A stretch of 64,000 nucleotides of DNA from Paramecium pentaurelia (taxonomy: Eukaryota; Ciliophora; Oligohymenophorea; Peniculida; Parameciidae). The stretch covers positions 111,835-175,834 of the forward strand of contig CAJJDO010000153.1 in the NCBI GenBank assembly GCA_905183005.1. The letters are read 5' to 3'. How positions within the stretch are numbered: the first letter of the stretch is position 1; the number at the start of each line of letters is the position of its first letter. Position numbers and translations under genes: made by a program. The notes under the pieces are model-generated. The model did no database searches. It saw only the letters and a program-made list of their open reading frames with translations, and was not told where the DNA came from. This document shows, in pieces, positions 61,104 to 64,000 of this stretch.

Positions 61104-62730
61104 TCAATCTTAAATAACAAAGCATTCCATTTTACATTATTTTCGAAAAGTTGCTTATGCTAGAGTCGAAGCTTTTAATTCATTATACAAATTGAATCGC
61201 TTAGCTTATTTTACATAATTTTATGTAAGGAAATTCATTTCAATAGAAGTGTTTCTTCTTAAAAAATCTCCAATTAAAGTAATAGGATTTTAGTTTTATT
61301 CTTCACTATTAATACTTTTAAAGTAATCCAATAACAATTTCTTAGTTTAATACAACCACAATAATATATTATTTTTATCTTCTTCTTCATCTACAATGTT
61401 TCTTTAAGATTATTCTAAATTACTATAAATAAATGAAAATTATATACAGATTTTTAAATATAGAATTTTAAATTTCATCCTCTATTTCCATTTAAATCAT
61501 TTAAGAAATAATTGAATGTAATTCTAAATTCATTATATTCAATGATTTTTTATAATTAAAAGAATCCTTCTAATTGCAATGAAGTATGCTAATTTCATAT
61601 AGCAATTTAGAATCAATAGATTTCTACTTTTATAAATGAATTAAATAGACTTAAACAGAAACCTATTACTAAACAATTGGAATTTAATAAAAGAACTATT
61701 CAATTGGTAAATTGTCTGAATTTATATCTGTATCAATTGATCCAAAGTAAATCAATTCTCTAATTTATGATTTCCCAAAATTAGAAATAATTTACTTCAT
61801 TTTAATTCCTCCTCCTCCAAATAATTTAGATTTTTGTATACAATATATACCATCTACAGCATATCCACAATCTATTAAGTATGATTACCAAGTGGATCCT
61901 CTTAATCCGCACTCAAATAGGAATATAATATAAAAATTTTTTGACAATCTTTATGTTATTCATGTTATATATACAATTGCAATATTGATTTGAGATCTTT
62001 TTGTAGGACACATGAACAAAAGGAATTATCACATTATTAACCAAATAACTTAGAACATAATTTGATTTCACTTGATTATTCCCAAAAAGACTTCCTTTTT
62101 CCCAAAATTAAATCTATAAATTTATTTCATTATAATACTATCAAAGTTGATAATAAGTATTTTATCAATAGTGTCTAATCTTTAAGAGGAATATAAACAT
62201 TTTAAAGTTACTCCTTTATTTAATTGATCATATATTTGATATCTTGAGTTAATAGTAATTATATGATCAATATTTTCAGACTTACTAAAAAAGGGTTTAT
62301 AGATTGATTCCTTCATTTTTGTTTAAATAAGTTTCCTAGGAGTTTCAATAGGTGAATAAATTCTAGGTAATAGTAAATCATCTTAATTTAAATCAAGATG
62401 ATCATCTTTCTTTTCATTTCTTCTTTTAAGTTATGCACTTTTAGTGATTGTTATTTATTTTTCTTCTTTTTGAGTTTCTTACCTTTCCTATGGTTTAAGG
62501 ATTCTAATTTGAAATCCCTGAAATGTTGAGCTATAATCCAAAGACTACTTAGTCTCTTAAATAGTATTGTATTTTCTGCTGGAATTTGGAGAACCTCTTA
62601 AAATGTTGAATCTGCTAGCATTCTCAATATCTGGAAATTTGTATTGTCTATGAACCTAATTTTTTGATTTGAGTTTGTGATTTGAATGATATTGATCATC
62701 ATATAGTGATTAATTCAGCAAACTAATCAT
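61104..62730 (-). CDS. Unknown protein with a Gly/Cys-containing core
   Basis: A 514-residue protein with introns of 23 nt (GTG start), 34 nt (GTC start) and 25 nt. The N-terminal 150 residues are Ser/Lys/Gln-rich and likely disordered. The core contains EVFLGIINYLVNNVIIPFVHVSY, RGSTWQSYLIDCGYAVDGIYC, KLFGGGGIKMKQII and RELIYFGSIDTDI, which look like a folded alpha/beta domain. A helical C-terminal region follows (MNLELHSIISQMIQMEIEDEI) and the end is ATFRKQCKMECFVIQD. No family recognised. The two non-GTA introns are needed to keep the frame; if they are wrong, the gene would split. The opposite strand carries long shadow frames, which I rejected. Confidence 0.58.
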
Positions 62731-62878
62731 TTTGATTATCTAATTTAATAACATTCATTGTAAACATGAATTGTTAAAATAATACTATTACTTATAATGG
62801 AAATAAAGTCTATAAAGTTTTAGCAAATGATTACATAATAACTAATTACAAAAAAATAAATATTTATCAAAACTTATT

Positions 62879-64000
62879 TCACTTTTATGGATGATAGATA
62901 AACAAACTATCCCTCGAATGATTTTATAATTACTGATCATATTATGGTAGTTCTGAATTTAAGAGTATCTCCTAACTTTAAAATGTTAAAAGATGTTTTT
63001 ATTGATTTTCATCTGTGATTACTGGTTGTAATGTATCTGTATCATTTATCTAACCAGATCCTCTAAAAATACTTATTTCATTTAAGAAAGAATGTCCACT
63101 CAATTAAAGCCTTTATAATTATAATCATAATAATACTCATTTGCGTTTTATTCATCTGATTCAGTATTTTCAGTATATTCTTTACTTCTTCTATTAACCT
63201 TCTTAATAAGACATTTAGAATGAGATTCCCATGCTTTGAAAGCAATGAGAACATTCAAATAATCATGTAGTATATTAAAATTAGTTCTAAGATCAACTAA
63301 ACAAATATTTGCTCGTTTAATGAATAGATTTCTTCGATAATTCATTAATTTCATTTGCATTTCTTTATTATATTATTTAATCTATTTTATAGCATTTTTA
63401 CTCCCAGTTTTAAAAATATCATTATAAAAGCATGTTCTAAATAATTCATAAATTAATTAATTATATTGAATATATCCATGATGATCACTTAAATAAATAA
63501 AGATTAATGATACCATTTCAATTTAAATGCAGATGCTTATTTAGCAGCATCCCAAAGATTTTCTTCTTTTCCTCTACCCAAAGGAGATCCAAGATCTAAT
63601 AGAAATCTACAAAGAAATTTGTAATGCATAGCTTTACCTTATGTTTCTGGAGAATATCTATTTTAATATATTTATATAATAATACTTGCACCAAATAGTT
63701 TTAATTCTATCTTCATTTTCTACATAAGTTTGTATAATTGAATTTTAAACTTAAAAAAATGACTCAAATTATTCAATCAATCCTAAAACAAATAAGTTTA
63801 AAAAAACATAATTGGATAATAACATAAATAGAAAAAAGTATATTTAACTATAAGTAGAACCACAATAAGATGAATCTGTTGAACAATTTGGATTATGATG
63901 CATAGTATCAGTCATGATAGTTCTCCAATCATCACCAGATGCACATTTAAATAATGTAAGCATAGCTTAAGCAATATTATGAAAATTAATTTGATCATCC
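62879..64000 (-). CDS. Voltage-gated cation (Ca2+-type) channel, C-terminal part
   Basis: The last 346 residues of a channel whose 5' part lies beyond the right edge. Three introns of 28, 26 and 26 nt. The fragment opens in the last pore loop: NFHNIAQAMLTLFKCASGDDWRTIM, where the Asp after GD is in the selectivity-filter position (SGDDW). A short Cys-containing turret follows, then S6 (YFFLFMLLSNYVFLNLFVLGLIEQFE). The cytosolic tail begins with the EF-like/pre-IQ region of four-domain channels (IKTIWCKYSPETQGKAMHY, LLDLGSPLGRGKE) and continues with a basic helix and an acidic/Gln-rich end (SRDSLFIYHPQK). It probably sits in the ciliary or plasma membrane; Paramecium ciliary Ca2+ channels are of this class, but which member this is cannot be said. 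Confidence 0.85.

Noticed and set aside
61590..61970. Protein-like plus-strand frames (with Pro run and Tyr/Ile-rich segments)
   Set aside because: They are antisense shadows of the minus-strand gene 61104-62730, which gives a complete multi-exon model, whereas the plus frames do not connect to a start or stop in a consistent way.
1..64000. Transposons, CRISPR arrays, tRNA or rRNA genes, telomeric repeats
   Set aside because: No transposase motifs, direct-repeat/spacer arrays, cloverleaf-like sequences, rRNA-like blocks or C4A2/C3A3-type telomeric runs were seen on reading both strands.

Overview
The window is nuclear (macronuclear-type) DNA of a ciliate that uses genetic code 6: TAA and TAG are read as glutamine and TGA is the only stop. 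Conserved genes (MetAP2, ribosomal proteins eS1 and uL5, a beta-adaptin, PP2C, PDI) are open only under this code. Almost every gene also needs very short introns (20-35 nt, mostly GTA...TAG). Tiny introns, extreme AT-richness, intergenic gaps of tens of bases and large tandem multi-membrane families all point to Paramecium or a close relative. The species cannot be fixed from sequence alone. I assembled every gene model by hand; unless stated otherwise the exons sum to whole codons ending at TGA.

Layout. 1-1033 holds no gene. 1034-6300 has a PH-like/CaMK-type kinase, a multi-thioredoxin PDI and (minus strand) methionine aminopeptidase 2. 6301-9380 is gene-poor: a small secreted Cys-rich protein and a small basic protein, both minus strand. 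9381-13509 carries eS1, uL5, an unknown protein and a B-box-like coiled-coil protein. 13540-15730 is a tandem minus-strand pair of CCDC42/CFAP73-like axonemal coiled-coil proteins. An assembly junction with a single N at 16213 then repeats about 1.09 kb, followed by an EF-hand protein, a WD40 protein, a secreted acidic protein and an AP-1/2 beta subunit.

25529-40391 is the most striking part: three consecutive 1620-1640-residue polytopic PAS-containing proteins resembling ciliate TmcB-like proteins. They are separated by 38 and 23 bp, are divergent over most of their length, share a nearly identical 0.3-kb block, and show a mosaic of intron presence and absence. Next come an unknown gene, a 1476-residue intronless N-glycosylation-rich membrane protein, a 680-residue TPR protein, and a 1890-residue protein whose N-terminus resembles virilizer, the scaffold of the m6A writer. 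The right part holds a Ulp/SENP-type SUMO protease, a PP2C phosphatase, two related unknown genes flanking a third, another unknown gene, and the C-terminal end of a four-domain voltage-gated cation channel that runs off the window.

There are 28 complete genes, one partial gene and two truncated copies at the assembly junction. Function is mixed housekeeping, ciliary, trafficking and signalling; no operon-like pathway is apparent. No tRNA, rRNA, CRISPR array or transposase was seen.
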